From Pseudonocardia sp. T1-2H (lineage in GTDB: Bacteria > Actinomycetota > Actinomycetes > Mycobacteriales > Pseudonocardiaceae): a stretch of DNA of 64,000 bases. Shown in pieces: positions 19,816 through 28,332 of this stretch. The notes below the pieces were generated by a model. That model was not told the DNA's origin. It did not search any database and saw nothing but the letters and a program-made list of their open reading frames with translations. The stretch is taken from assembly GCF_038039215.1 (NCBI RefSeq), contig NZ_JBBPCL010000001.1, positions 1,922,001 to 1,986,000 of the forward strand, in the 5' to 3' direction. The position numbers and the translations under genes are program-made. Within the stretch, counting starts at the first letter, position 1, and each line of letters opens with the position of its first letter.

Positions 19816-20218
19816 ATGACGAGTCAGCAGCAAGACCCGACCAGGCCCGCGGGCGGGAGCCGCCGGCGGACACTCGATCGACGGAAACCCGGTCGACTGG
19901 GAGGCGATCCAGCGGTCGGAGCCGTTCCGCGAGCTCGTCGCCCGCAGAGGCCGGTTCGTCCGGGTTGCCGCCGTGGCGATCCTCGGCTGGTTCGCCGTGT
20001 TCCTCGCGGTGGTCGGCGCTGCGCCGGCGCTTGCCGGGACGGTCGTCCTGGCGGGGATGACGGTCGGGTTCCTGCTCGGGCTCAGCCAGTTCGTCCTCGC
20101 CTGGTTCCTGACCTGGCGCTACCTGCGCCTGGCGACCACGGTGTTCTCCGGGCTGGAGGAGCGGGTCGTCCGGCTCGCGACCCCGGCGACCGCCGCCCAG
20201 GACGGGGCCGGGCGGTGA
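19816..20218 (+). pseudogene. DUF485 membrane protein, apparent N-terminal frameshift
   Basis: A small DUF485 protein (YjcH-like) with two membrane helices (AILGWFAVFLAVVGA and VVLAGMTVGFLLGLSQFVLAWF), the usual partner of ActP-type symporters. The domain begins at DWEAIQRSEPFRELVARR, upstream of the only start in its own frame (GTG 19973). ATG 19816, with a perfect GGGAGGAC site, is in the frame one base different. One extra base around 19850-19865 would join them. Its end overlaps the symporter start by four bases. The break is in a low-complexity Gly/Arg region, so the exact point is uncertain. Confidence 0.7.
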
Positions 20219-21789
20219 ACGCCACCCGCCTGATCGCGTTCGCCCTGCTCGTGGGGGTGACCATCGCCATCACCGTCTGGGCCTCGCGCCGGACGAGCTC
20301 GGCCACCGACTTCTTCGCCGCCGGCCGGGGGATCTCGGGCCCGCAGAACGGCCTGGCGATCGCGGGGGACCTGATGTCCGCCGCGACGTTCCTCGGCTTC
20401 ACCGGTCTGATGTACCTGTCCGGCTTCGACGGCTGGATCATGCCCTCGGTCACGCTCGTCGCGTTCGTGCTGATCCTGCTGCTGTTCGCCGAGCGGATGC
20501 GCAACGCCGGCCGGTTCACCGTCGCGGACGTGCTGTCCTTCAGGCTCAGGGAGCGCCCGGTGCGGGCTGCCACCGCCGCCTCGACGGTGCTCGTCGCCGT
20601 GATCTACCTGGTCGCCCAGCTCGTCGGGGCCGGGGTGCTGATCCGGGCGTTGACCGGGCTGGACTTCGTACCCGCGGTGATCCTGACCGGCGCGGCGATG
20701 CTCGTCTACGTCGTGTTCGGCGGCATGCTCGCCACCACCTGGGTGCAGATCATCAAGGCGGTCCTGCTGCTGGTCGCGGGTCTCGCGCTCACCCTCGGCG
20801 TGCTGATCAAGATGGGGTTCAGCTTGTCGGTGCTGTTCACCACCGCCGCGGCGAACCACCCGGCGGGCGACGCCTATCTCGCCCCCGGCGGGTCCGGCCG
20901 TTCGTTCCTCGACACCGTCTCGGTGGCCCTGGCCTTCGCGATCGGCACCGCCGCACTGCCGCACATCCTGATCCGCTTCTTCACCGTCCCGGACGCGAAG
21001 CAGGCCCGCTCTTCGGCGGGCTGGGCCACCGCGCTGATCGGGGCGTTCTTCGTGATGACCGCGGTCATCGGGTTCGGCGCCCGGGCGATTCTGCCGCCGG
21101 AGTCCGCGACGGCGGTCGGCAAGAGCGGCAACCTGGCCGCGCCGCTGCTCGCCGAGTTCCTCGGCGGGGGAGCGGGCACGGTCGGCGGCGACCTGTTCAC
21201 CGCGTTCGTCTCGGCGGTCGCGTTCGCCACGATCCTCGCCGTCGTCTCCGGGCTGGTGCTGTCGGCGTCCGGTGCGGTGGCCCACGACCTGTGGACGAAC
21301 GTCGTGCGCCGCGGCCGCGAGACCGGCGGCGAGACGAACGTCGCCCGGTGGGCGGCGGCCGGGATCGGTGCCGTCGCCATCGTGATCACATTGGCCGCGG
21401 GGCCGAACTTCAACGTCGCATTCCTCGTCGGCCTCGCGCTCTCGGTCGCCGCGGGCGCGAACTTCCCGGCCCTGCTGCTGGCCCTGACCTGGCGCCGTTT
21501 CACCACCACCGGCGCGATCGCCGGCATCACGGCGGGCCTGCTGACCTCGGTCCTGTTCATCGTCCTCGGGCCGTCGGTGTGGCCCGGCGGCGTGGCGGCC
21601 GCGCCGTACCCGATCGAGTATCCGACGCTCGTCGCCATCCCCGTGGGCTTCCTCGCCTGCTGGCTCGGCTCGGTGCTGTCCCGCGCACCCGAGGACGGCG
21701 AGCGCGGTGCGACCCGGTCCTTCGACGAGCTGCAGGTCCGGTCGCAGACCGGCCTGGGCTCGGAAGAGGCCCCGATCTCCACCCATTGA
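20215..21789 (+). CDS. sodium:solute symporter, ActP/MctC-like
   Basis: A 524-residue solute:sodium symporter with about 13 transmembrane helices, close to acetate/monocarboxylate permeases. Family marks are TDFFAAGRGISGPQNGLAIAGD (residues about 24-45, first helix with the sodium-site residues), ATFLGFTGL, GGMLATTWVQIIKA, and the DALPH-like segment GTAALPHILIRFFTV. The GTG at 20215 overlaps the DUF485 stop. With DUF485 before it and an acyl-CoA ligase after it, it probably imports an organic acid that is then CoA-activated. The regulation by the divergent TetR is inferred. Confidence 0.9.
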   Translation: MNATRLIAFALLVGVTIAITVWASRRTSSATDFFAAGRGISGPQNGLAIAGDLMSAATFLGFTGLMYLSGFDGWIMPSVTLVAFVLILLLFAERMRNAGRFTVADVLSFRLRERPVRAATAASTVLVAVIYLVAQLVGAGVLIRALTGLDFVPAVILTGAAMLVYVVFGGMLATTWVQIIKAVLLLVAGLALTLGVLIKMGFSLSVLFTTAAANHPAGDAYLAPGGSGRSFLDTVSVALAFAIGTAALPHILIRFFTVPDAKQARSSAGWATALIGAFFVMTAVIGFGARAILPPESATAVGKSGNLAAPLLAEFLGGGAGTVGGDLFTAFVSAVAFATILAVVSGLVLSASGAVAHDLWTNVVRRGRETGGETNVARWAAAGIGAVAIVITLAAGPNFNVAFLVGLALSVAAGANFPALLLALTWRRFTTTGAIAGITAGLLTSVLFIVLGPSVWPGGVAAAPYPIEYPTLVAIPVGFLACWLGSVLSRAPEDGERGATRSFDELQVRSQTGLGSEEAPISTH

Positions 21790-21806
21790 GCACGAGAGGA
21801 ACAACG

Positions 21807-23387
21807 GTGCTGCACACGGAACTCATCAGGACGGTTCCCGAGATCCTGGACGGGCACGCCCGGGTGCGAGCGGACGCCGTCGCGTTCGTCGACGACGTCC
21901 GCGCGGTCACCTACGGCGAGCTCGCCGGCACGACGGCCCGGCTGGCCGGGCACCTGCAGGACCTCGGCGTCGGGCGCGGGGACCGGGTGCTGCTCTACCT
22001 GGACAACCGGGTCGAGGTGGCCGAGTCCTATCTGGGGATCCCGCGGGCCGGGGCGATCGCGGTCTGCGCGAACCCGCAGGCCGCGACGGCCGAGGTCACG
22101 CACATCCTCGACGACAGCGGCTCGCGGGTCGTCGTCACCGACGCCGCCCACCTGGACCTGGTCCGTGCGCTCGCCGCGGACCGCCCGGACCTGCTCGCCG
22201 TCGTCGTCGTGGGCACGGGGGCAGAGGACGGCCACGCGGTCCGGGAGGTCGGCTACGCGGACCTGATGGCGATCCCGGCCTCGCCGCCGAGGGACTGCCT
22301 CGACCTCGACGACACGGCCTGGATGCTCTACACCTCGGGCACGACCGGGCGGCCCAAGGGCGTGTACCTGACCCAGCGCGGCTGCTTCTGGGTGGTCGCC
22401 GCGTGCTGGGCGCCGATCGTCGGCCTCGGTCCGGACGACGTGCTGCTCAGCGCCCTGCCGCTGTTCCACTCCTACGCGCTCGTCCTGTGCGTGCTCGGCG
22501 TCGCCGCGGTGGGTGCGAGCGAGCGGATCCTGCCCCGGTTCTCCGTGCAGGAGGTGCGGGAGCGGTTGCGGCACGGTGGTCCGGAGGGGGACGTGACCGT
22601 CTTCCCCGGGGTGCCGACGATGTTCCACTACCTGCTCGACCGCCTGGGGTCCGACGGGCTCGAGGCTCCCGCCCTGCGGATGTGCATCTCGGCGGGCGCG
22701 ATCATGCCCGCAGCGGTGAACGAGGGCTTCGAGAAGGCGTTCGGGGTGCCGTTGCTCGACGGGTACGGCATCACCGAGACCTCCACGATGGTCACGATGA
22801 ATTGGCCCACGGGATCCCGGGTGATGGGCTCGTGCGGGCTGCCCCTGCCGGGCCTCTCGGTGCGCCTGGTCGACCCGGTCAGCGGGCGGGACGTCCTGCC
22901 GGGCGAGGAGGGCGAGCTCTGGGTGCAGGGTCCGAACGTGACTCCCGGCTACCACGACCTGCCCGAGGCGAGTGCCGCCGTGCTCGTCGACGGCTGGTAC
23001 CGCACCGGTGACCTGGCGCGCCGCGACGAGGACGGCTACCTGCGGATCAGTGGCCGCACCAAGGAACTGATCATCCGCGGTGGGGAGAACATCTACCCGG
23101 CCGAGGTGGAGGACGCGCTGCTGGCGTCCGAGCAGGTCAAGGATGCCGCGGTGGTCGGTGCTCCGCACGAGCACCTCGGCGAGGTCGCGATCGCGTTCGT
23201 CGTGCCGCGCACGCCGGACGGCCTGGACCACGAGGCCGTGCTGGCCACGGCCCGGGAGCGGCTGTCGTCGTTCAAGATGCCGGAGCGGCTGATCGAGGTC
23301 GAGCAGATCCCGCGCACGGGCTCCGGGAAGATCCTCCGCTTCCAGCTCCAGCAGACGGTGTCGGGCACTGTGACGAACGCCCGCTGA
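21807..23387 (+). CDS. acyl-CoA synthetase (AMP-forming)
   Basis: A 526-residue ANL-superfamily ligase. The ATP-binding P-loop YTSGTTGRPKG lies near residue 173, the adenylate motif GYGITETS near 318, YRTGDLARRDEDGY near 400 and the C-terminal hinge and lysine motif RTGSGKILR near 508. It activates a carboxylic acid to its CoA thioester through an acyl-adenylate. GAGAGGAA precedes the GTG at 21807. It follows the symporter by 17 bases, suggesting uptake and activation of the same acid. A strong hairpin ends this transcription unit. Acid identity unknown. Confidence 0.92.
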   Translation: MLHTELIRTVPEILDGHARVRADAVAFVDDVRAVTYGELAGTTARLAGHLQDLGVGRGDRVLLYLDNRVEVAESYLGIPRAGAIAVCANPQAATAEVTHILDDSGSRVVVTDAAHLDLVRALAADRPDLLAVVVVGTGAEDGHAVREVGYADLMAIPASPPRDCLDLDDTAWMLYTSGTTGRPKGVYLTQRGCFWVVAACWAPIVGLGPDDVLLSALPLFHSYALVLCVLGVAAVGASERILPRFSVQEVRERLRHGGPEGDVTVFPGVPTMFHYLLDRLGSDGLEAPALRMCISAGAIMPAAVNEGFEKAFGVPLLDGYGITETSTMVTMNWPTGSRVMGSCGLPLPGLSVRLVDPVSGRDVLPGEEGELWVQGPNVTPGYHDLPEASAAVLVDGWYRTGDLARRDEDGYLRISGRTKELIIRGGENIYPAEVEDALLASEQVKDAAVVGAPHEHLGEVAIAFVVPRTPDGLDHEAVLATARERLSSFKMPERLIEVEQIPRTGSGKILRFQLQQTVSGTVTNAR

Positions 23388-23392
23388 CCCCC

Positions 23393-23421
23393 GTCGGGCC
23401 CCGCACTGGCGGGGTGCCGAC
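23393..23421 (+). terminator. strong hairpin after the acyl-CoA ligase gene
   Basis: Two-part stem: outer GTCGG/CCGAC (23393-23397 with 23417-23421) and inner CCCCGC/GCGGGG around a four-base ACTG loop. It starts five bases after the stop and separates the ligase from the next operon, which has its own operator. Confidence 0.7.
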
Positions 23422-23437
23422 GCATGGCCTACGGTGA

Positions 23438-23455
23438 CTAAAGAACGCTAGTTAG
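23438..23455 (+). promoter_or_regulatory. candidate TetR operator before the coxG-like gene
   Basis: CTAAAGAACGCTAGTTAG has CTAA/TTAG ends and shares the R-CG-Y-TAG-Y-TAG core with the repeats at 19742-19789 (GCGTTAGCTAG there, ACGCTAGTTAG here). It lies 14 bases before the first gene of the nine-gene operon, so one TetR protein could control both units. Confidence 0.65.
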
Positions 23456-23469
23456 TAGAGGAGCGGGCA

Positions 23470-24216
23470 ATGGAGCTGATCAACACGTTCAGCGTCTCCC
23501 AGCCGGTGGACCGGGCCTGGGAGGTCATCACCGATCTCGAACGGGTCGCGCCCTGTCTGCCCGGGGCGGCCCTGCTCGGCGTCGAGGGCGAGGACTACCG
23601 CGGCGCAGTGAAGATCAAGGTCGGCCCGGTGACCGCCCAGTACGAGGGGGTCGCCCGCTTCATCGAGCGCGACGACGCGGCCCACCGCGCGGTGCTGAGG
23701 GCCGAGGGCCGCGACGTCCGGGGCCAGGGCAACGCGGCGGCGACGATCGACCTGTCGCTGACCGCCCAGGGCGCCGGCACGCAGGTCTCCATCGCCACCG
23801 ATCTCGAGCTGGCCGGCCGGGTCGCCCAGTTCGGCCGAGGCGTGATCTCGGACGTCAGCGGCAAGCTGATCGGCCAGTTCGCGACCCGCCTGGAGGAGGA
23901 GATGGCGGGGTCCGGCTCGCCCGCGCCCACCCCGGGATCGGCCGCGAAGAGCCAGGCCCCGACCGTGTCGGCCGCGCCCGCCCGTCGAAGCATCGACGAC
24001 GTCGAGCCGCTCGACCTCATGTCCGCGGGCGGCACAGCCGCCCTGAAGCAGGCCGTCCCGGCGGCCGCGGCGGTGCTGGGTCTGCTGTTCGGCTGGCTGC
24101 TGGGCCGCCGCCGCGGCTCCGGGGGACGAGCCCCGGTCCCGGCGCAGATCGTGCTGAACCTGATGCTGCCCGGCCACGACACGCCCGGCACCACGATCAC
24201 GGAGGGAAACCGATGA
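23470..24216 (+). CDS. CoxG-like SRPBCC protein with C-terminal membrane anchor
   Basis: A 248-residue protein. Residues 1-145 form an SRPBCC/CoxG domain (FSVSQPVDRAWEVITDLER, CLPGAALLGVEGEDYRGAV, GRVAQFGRGVISDVSGKLI). A Pro/Ala linker leads to one hydrophobic segment at about 194-212 ending in GRRRG, so it is anchored with the domain in the cytoplasm. In carboxydotrophs CoxG ties CO dehydrogenase to the membrane, and here it would dock the CoxLMS-like hydroxylase of the same operon. First gene of the unit, after a candidate TetR operator and GAGGAGCG. It overlaps the next gene by four bases. Confidence 0.9.
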   Translation: MELINTFSVSQPVDRAWEVITDLERVAPCLPGAALLGVEGEDYRGAVKIKVGPVTAQYEGVARFIERDDAAHRAVLRAEGRDVRGQGNAAATIDLSLTAQGAGTQVSIATDLELAGRVAQFGRGVISDVSGKLIGQFATRLEEEMAGSGSPAPTPGSAAKSQAPTVSAAPARRSIDDVEPLDLMSAGGTAALKQAVPAAAAVLGLLFGWLLGRRRGSGGRAPVPAQIVLNLMLPGHDTPGTTITEGNR

Positions 24217-25622
24217 CCGATGTCCAGCGGGAGACCGCGCTCTACATCGACGGCCGCTGGGTACCCGGCGGCGGTGCCGACCTGGAGGTCGTGGACCCGG
24301 CGACCGAAGAGGTCACCGGGGTGATCACCCAGGCCTCCACCGACGACGTCGAGACCGCCGTCGCCGCCGCCCGCGCCGCGTTCCCGGGCTGGGCCGCCAC
24401 GTCCGTCGCCGAGCGCGCTGCCGTGCTCCGCCGCGTGCGCGACGTGATCGCCGAGCGCGCCGAGGTCTTCGCCGGCCTGATCCAGCGCGAGCTGGGCGCA
24501 CCGCCCAAGGTGGCCCGCGCCCTGCACGTCGACACCCCGGTCGCCGTCATCGACGCCACGATCGACGCGCTGGAGCGCTTCGCGTTCACCAGCGAGATCG
24601 GCAACTCGCTGATCCGCCACGAGCCGGTCGGCGTGGTCGCCGCGATCACGCCGTGGAACCTGCCGCTGCACCAGGTGGTCGTGAAGGTGATCCCGGCGCT
24701 GGCCGCGGGCGCCACCGTCGTGCTCAAGCCCGCCGGGCTCACCCCGCTGGCCGCGTTCGAGCTGGCCCGGGCGTTCGACTCGGCGGGGCTGCCGGCGGGC
24801 GTGTTCAACCTCGTGCCGGGCAGCGGCCGGGTCGTGGGAGACCTGCTCACCCGCCACCCGGGCGTCGACCAGGTGTCCTTCACCGGCTCCACCCCGGTCG
24901 GCCGGCAGATCGCCGGCGTCGCGGCCGAGACGCTCAAGCGCGTCACCCTGGAGCTGGGCGGCAAGTCCGCCAGCGTCGTGCTCGCGGACGCCGACGACGA
25001 GCTGTTCGCCAAGGCCGTCAAGATCACCGTGGCGAACTGCTTCCTCAACGGTGGCCAGACCTGCACGGCGCTGTCGCGGCTCATCGTCCCGGAGAGCCGG
25101 ATCGCGCAGGCGGAGGAGCTGGCCGCCGCGGCCGCGGCGAAGTACGCGCCCGGCGCCCGGCTGGGCCCGCTGGTCTCCGCGGAGCAGCGCAAGGAGGTCG
25201 AGTCCTACCTCGACCCTGCGTCCGGCGGATCCGACGCGGTCACGGTGTACGGCGGGGCCGAGCTGCCCGAGCGCGGCTACTACGTCTCCCCGACGGTGAT
25301 CTCCCGCGTCGACCCGGACTCCCGGCTCGCTCAGGAGGAGGTGTTCGGGCCGGTGCTCGCCATCCTCGCGGCCGGCTCCGACGACGAGGCCGTCGCGATC
25401 GCGAACAACAGCATCTACGGCCTGGGCGGTGCGGTCTGGGGTGCCGACGACGACGCGGCGCTCGCCGTGGCGGCCCGGTTGCAGACCGGTCAGGTCGACG
25501 TCAACGGCGGTGCGTTCAACCCGGGCGCCCCGTTCGGCGGTTTCAAGCAGTCCGGGACGGGACGCGAGATCGGCGCGTACGGCATCGCCGACGTCTGCGA
25601 GATCAAGGCGGTGCAGCGATGA
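24213..25622 (+). CDS. NAD(P)-dependent aldehyde dehydrogenase
   Basis: A 469-residue aldehyde dehydrogenase. The catalytic Cys284 is in GGQTCTALS and the general base Glu247 in LELGGKSA; the cofactor segment TPWNLPLHQ and FTGSTPVGRQIA are also present. It oxidises an aldehyde to a carboxylic acid. The ATGA overlap on both sides couples it to the CoxG-like gene and to the zinc alcohol dehydrogenase, so alcohol to aldehyde to acid is the likely sequence. Its substrate is not defined. Confidence 0.94.
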   Translation: MTDVQRETALYIDGRWVPGGGADLEVVDPATEEVTGVITQASTDDVETAVAAARAAFPGWAATSVAERAAVLRRVRDVIAERAEVFAGLIQRELGAPPKVARALHVDTPVAVIDATIDALERFAFTSEIGNSLIRHEPVGVVAAITPWNLPLHQVVVKVIPALAAGATVVLKPAGLTPLAAFELARAFDSAGLPAGVFNLVPGSGRVVGDLLTRHPGVDQVSFTGSTPVGRQIAGVAAETLKRVTLELGGKSASVVLADADDELFAKAVKITVANCFLNGGQTCTALSRLIVPESRIAQAEELAAAAAAKYAPGARLGPLVSAEQRKEVESYLDPASGGSDAVTVYGGAELPERGYYVSPTVISRVDPDSRLAQEEVFGPVLAILAAGSDDEAVAIANNSIYGLGGAVWGADDDAALAVAARLQTGQVDVNGGAFNPGAPFGGFKQSGTGREIGAYGIADVCEIKAVQR

Positions 25623-26764
25623 CGGCCGGTACCGAGGTGTCCACCGTGGACACGCAGGCGTATCCGCACGAGGTGCGGGCGGCCGTGCTTCGCGCGGTCG
25701 GCGAGCCGATGGCCGTCGAGACCATCCGGCTCAGGGCGGTCGGCCCCGGCGACGTCCGGGTCCGGATCGAGCAGACCGGCGTCTGCCACTCGGACCTGTC
25801 GCTCGCCCGCGGTGTGCTCGCCCAGCCGCTGCCCGCCGTGCTCGGCCACGAGGCCTGCGGCACGGTTGTCGAGGTGGGCGAGCAGGTCTCGGACGTGGCG
25901 CCCGGGCAGCGGGTGATCCTGTTGTGGATCACCGCGTGTGGGGAGTGCTTCCACTGCACCCACGACGAGCCGCACCTGTGCGCCACCGGCTCGTCGCGGG
26001 CCGGTGAGCCCTACGCGGTCACCGGCGCCGGCGAGCCCGTCTACCCGGGCCTGACGGTCGGCTCGTTCGCCGAGCAGACCGTCGTGCCGCGCGGGGCCGT
26101 CGTGCCGGTGCCCGACGACATCGAGACCGCCGACGCCGCCCTGCTCGGCTGCGCGGTCACCACCGGGGTCGGTGCGGTGACCAGCACCGCGCACGTCACC
26201 GCGGACTCGTCGGTGCTGGTCATCGGCCTCGGCGGGGTCGGCCTGTCGGTGATCCAGGGCGCCCGGCTCGCCGGCGCGTCGACGATCATCGCGGTGGACC
26301 GCAACACGGACAAGGCCGCCATGGCGACCGCCGCCGGCGCCACCCACTTCCTCCCCGCCGACGACGACACCAGGAAGGCCGTCCGCGGTCTCACCGGGAA
26401 GCGCGGCGCGGACTTCGCGTTCGACTGCGTCGGCTCGGCGCGCACGATCCGCGACATGTGGGGGATGACCCGGCGCGGCGGATCGGCCACCGTGGTCGGC
26501 ATCGGCGGCAAGGACGACACGGTGTCCTTCAGCGCCCTGGAGCTGTTCCACTTCGCCCGCACCCTGCGCGGCTGTGTCGCCGGCTCGCTCGACGCCGCCG
26601 CGGACATGCCGCGCTTCTTCGACTGGGTCCGCTCCGGCGACCTCGATCTCCGGCAGCTCGTCACCGGCTCGGGTTCGCTGACCGACGTCGACGCCGCGCT
26701 CGACGAGCTCGCCGCCGGCCGAGGCATCCGCACGATCCTGCGACCGGCCGGAGGCGCCCGATGA
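25619..26764 (+). CDS. zinc-dependent alcohol dehydrogenase
   Basis: A 381-residue class III-like medium-chain dehydrogenase. The catalytic zinc ligands are in GVCHSDL and GHEACG, the structural zinc cysteines in CGECFHCTHDEPHLC, and the Rossmann motif in VIGLGGVGLSVIQGA. The first 18 residues are an extra N-terminal stretch. It oxidises an alcohol with NAD. It overlaps the genes before and after by four bases (ATGA), fixing its place in the operon. The pairing with the upstream aldehyde dehydrogenase suggests growth on an alcohol or degradation of an alcohol intermediate. Confidence 0.94.
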   Translation: MTAGTEVSTVDTQAYPHEVRAAVLRAVGEPMAVETIRLRAVGPGDVRVRIEQTGVCHSDLSLARGVLAQPLPAVLGHEACGTVVEVGEQVSDVAPGQRVILLWITACGECFHCTHDEPHLCATGSSRAGEPYAVTGAGEPVYPGLTVGSFAEQTVVPRGAVVPVPDDIETADAALLGCAVTTGVGAVTSTAHVTADSSVLVIGLGGVGLSVIQGARLAGASTIIAVDRNTDKAAMATAAGATHFLPADDDTRKAVRGLTGKRGADFAFDCVGSARTIRDMWGMTRRGGSATVVGIGGKDDTVSFSALELFHFARTLRGCVAGSLDAAADMPRFFDWVRSGDLDLRQLVTGSGSLTDVDAALDELAAGRGIRTILRPAGGAR

Positions 26765-27555
26765 AGATCGGCGACATCGAGATCCTGCCCGTCCTCGACG
26801 GCACGGGCCGCGAGGTGGCCACCGAGGTCCTCACCCGGCCCGGGGTGCCCGACGCGTGGTCCTGCCACGCCGAGCACCTCGACGCCGACGGCGTCCTGAG
26901 CATGCCGCTCGGCGGGTTCCTGGTCCGCACCGGGGACCGCACCGTGCTCGTCGACGCCGGGGTCGGGACGATCGACAACGGGAAGTACGCGGGCGGCGGT
27001 TTCCTGGACTCGTTGCGCGAGTACGGGATCGGGCCGGAGGACGTCACCGACGTCGTCTTCACGCACCTGCACTTCGACCACGTCGGCTGGGCCACGAAGA
27101 AGGGCCAGGTCGTGTTCCCGAACGCGACCTATCGGGTGCACGCCGCGGACTGGGCGCACTTCGTCGAGTCCGCCGACGCCGAGCCGGGCGCCGTGCGCAA
27201 GCTCAGCCCGCTGGTCCCGCAGCTGGAGACCTTCGACGCCGAGGTCACCCTCGCGCCGGGCCTGACCGCCCGTCCCGCCCCCGGGCACACCCCGGGGTCC
27301 ACGGTCTACGTGGTCTCCGACGGCGACGAGCGCGCGCTGCTGCTCGGCGACGTCGTGCACTCCGTGGTCGAGCTGGCCGAGCGGGACTGGGAGGCGGTGT
27401 TCGACGTCGACCCGGTCGCGGCGAGTGCCGTGCGCAACGCGCTGGCCGACGAGGTCGCGGACTCGGCCGACCTCGTGGTCGGCGCCCACTTCCCCGGCCT
27501 GCGTTTCGGCCGCGTCGTCACCGCGTCCGGCAACCGCACCTTCCGAGCCGTCTGA
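26761..27555 (+). CDS. MBL-fold metallo-hydrolase
   Basis: A 264-residue metallo-beta-lactamase fold protein with the classic motif THLHFDHVGW (about residue 100), a later metal histidine in PGHTPGST, an Asp in LLGDVVHS and His in GAHFPGL. This set is typical of lactonases and related hydrolases (quorum-quenching AHL-lactonase-like group). Start at 26761 overlaps the alcohol dehydrogenase stop. In this operon it could open a lactone or hydrolyse a thioester produced by the neighbouring oxidoreductases, but the substrate is unknown. Confidence 0.9.
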   Translation: MKIGDIEILPVLDGTGREVATEVLTRPGVPDAWSCHAEHLDADGVLSMPLGGFLVRTGDRTVLVDAGVGTIDNGKYAGGGFLDSLREYGIGPEDVTDVVFTHLHFDHVGWATKKGQVVFPNATYRVHAADWAHFVESADAEPGAVRKLSPLVPQLETFDAEVTLAPGLTARPAPGHTPGSTVYVVSDGDERALLLGDVVHSVVELAERDWEAVFDVDPVAASAVRNALADEVADSADLVVGAHFPGLRFGRVVTASGNRTFRAV

Positions 27556-27567
27556 GAGGCACGAACA

Positions 27568-28332
27568 ATGGATCTTCAGCTGTCGGGCAAGAACGTTCTG
27601 GTGACCGGGTCGGGCCAAGGCCTCGGCCAGGCGCTGGGGCTGGGCTTCGCCCGTGAGGGCGCGAACGTCGCGTTCCACTACAACTCCTCCGCCGAGGGGG
27701 CCCAGAAGGCGGCCGCCGAGGCCTCCGAGCTGGGCGTCAAGGCGATCGCGGTGGGTGGCGACCTGCGGGACGCGGCCGCCGTCGCGTCCATCGTGGAGCG
27801 CACCGAGACCGAGCTCGGGCCGATCGACGTCCTGGTCAACAACTCCGCGGTCACCAAGAAGCAGCGCTTCCTGGAGTCCACGCCCGAGGACTGGGCGCCG
27901 CAGGTCGACGTCACCGTCACCGGCACCCTGCAGATCACCCACGCCGTCGCGAAGCTGATGGCCGAGCGCAAGTCCGGCTCGATCGTCAACCTGATGGGCG
28001 ACTCGGGCCGGGTCGGCGAGTCCGGCCTGCTGGTCACCGCCACCGCGCGCTCGACGACGGTGGGCCTGACCCGCTCGCTGGCCAAGGAGCTCGCCCGGTT
28101 CGGCATCCGCGCCAACGCCGTGTCCCTCGCCCTGGTGCGCACGGACAACTTCGACGCGCACGCCGGGACGCCCGAGGCGGAGCAGATGAAGAAGATCCTC
28201 GCCCAGTACCCGCTGCGCCGGGTCGGGCACCCGGACGACATCACCCCGATGGTGCTGCTGCTGGCCTCCCCGCTGTCGGCCTGGACCACCGGTCAGGTGG
28301 TCTCGGTCAACGGCGGGTACGCGATGCCATGA
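27568..28332 (+). CDS. short-chain dehydrogenase-fold protein lacking the catalytic Tyr/Lys
   Basis: A 254-residue SDR-fold protein. The nucleotide-binding motif TGSGQGLGQA (about residue 13), DLRDAAAV, NNSAV and the C-terminal GQVVSVNGGYAMP are canonical. At the active site, where classical members have Y-x-x-x-K, this protein reads TATAR: Thr157 and Arg161 replace Tyr and Lys, and the usual Ser position also appears lost. It can probably bind NAD(P), but a normal SDR redox reaction is doubtful. It may be a divergent enzyme subfamily or a structural partner. It is tightly coupled to the CoxL-like gene (ATGA). Confidence 0.88.
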   Translation: MDLQLSGKNVLVTGSGQGLGQALGLGFAREGANVAFHYNSSAEGAQKAAAEASELGVKAIAVGGDLRDAAAVASIVERTETELGPIDVLVNNSAVTKKQRFLESTPEDWAPQVDVTVTGTLQITHAVAKLMAERKSGSIVNLMGDSGRVGESGLLVTATARSTTVGLTRSLAKELARFGIRANAVSLALVRTDNFDAHAGTPEAEQMKKILAQYPLRRVGHPDDITPMVLLLASPLSAWTTGQVVSVNGGYAMP

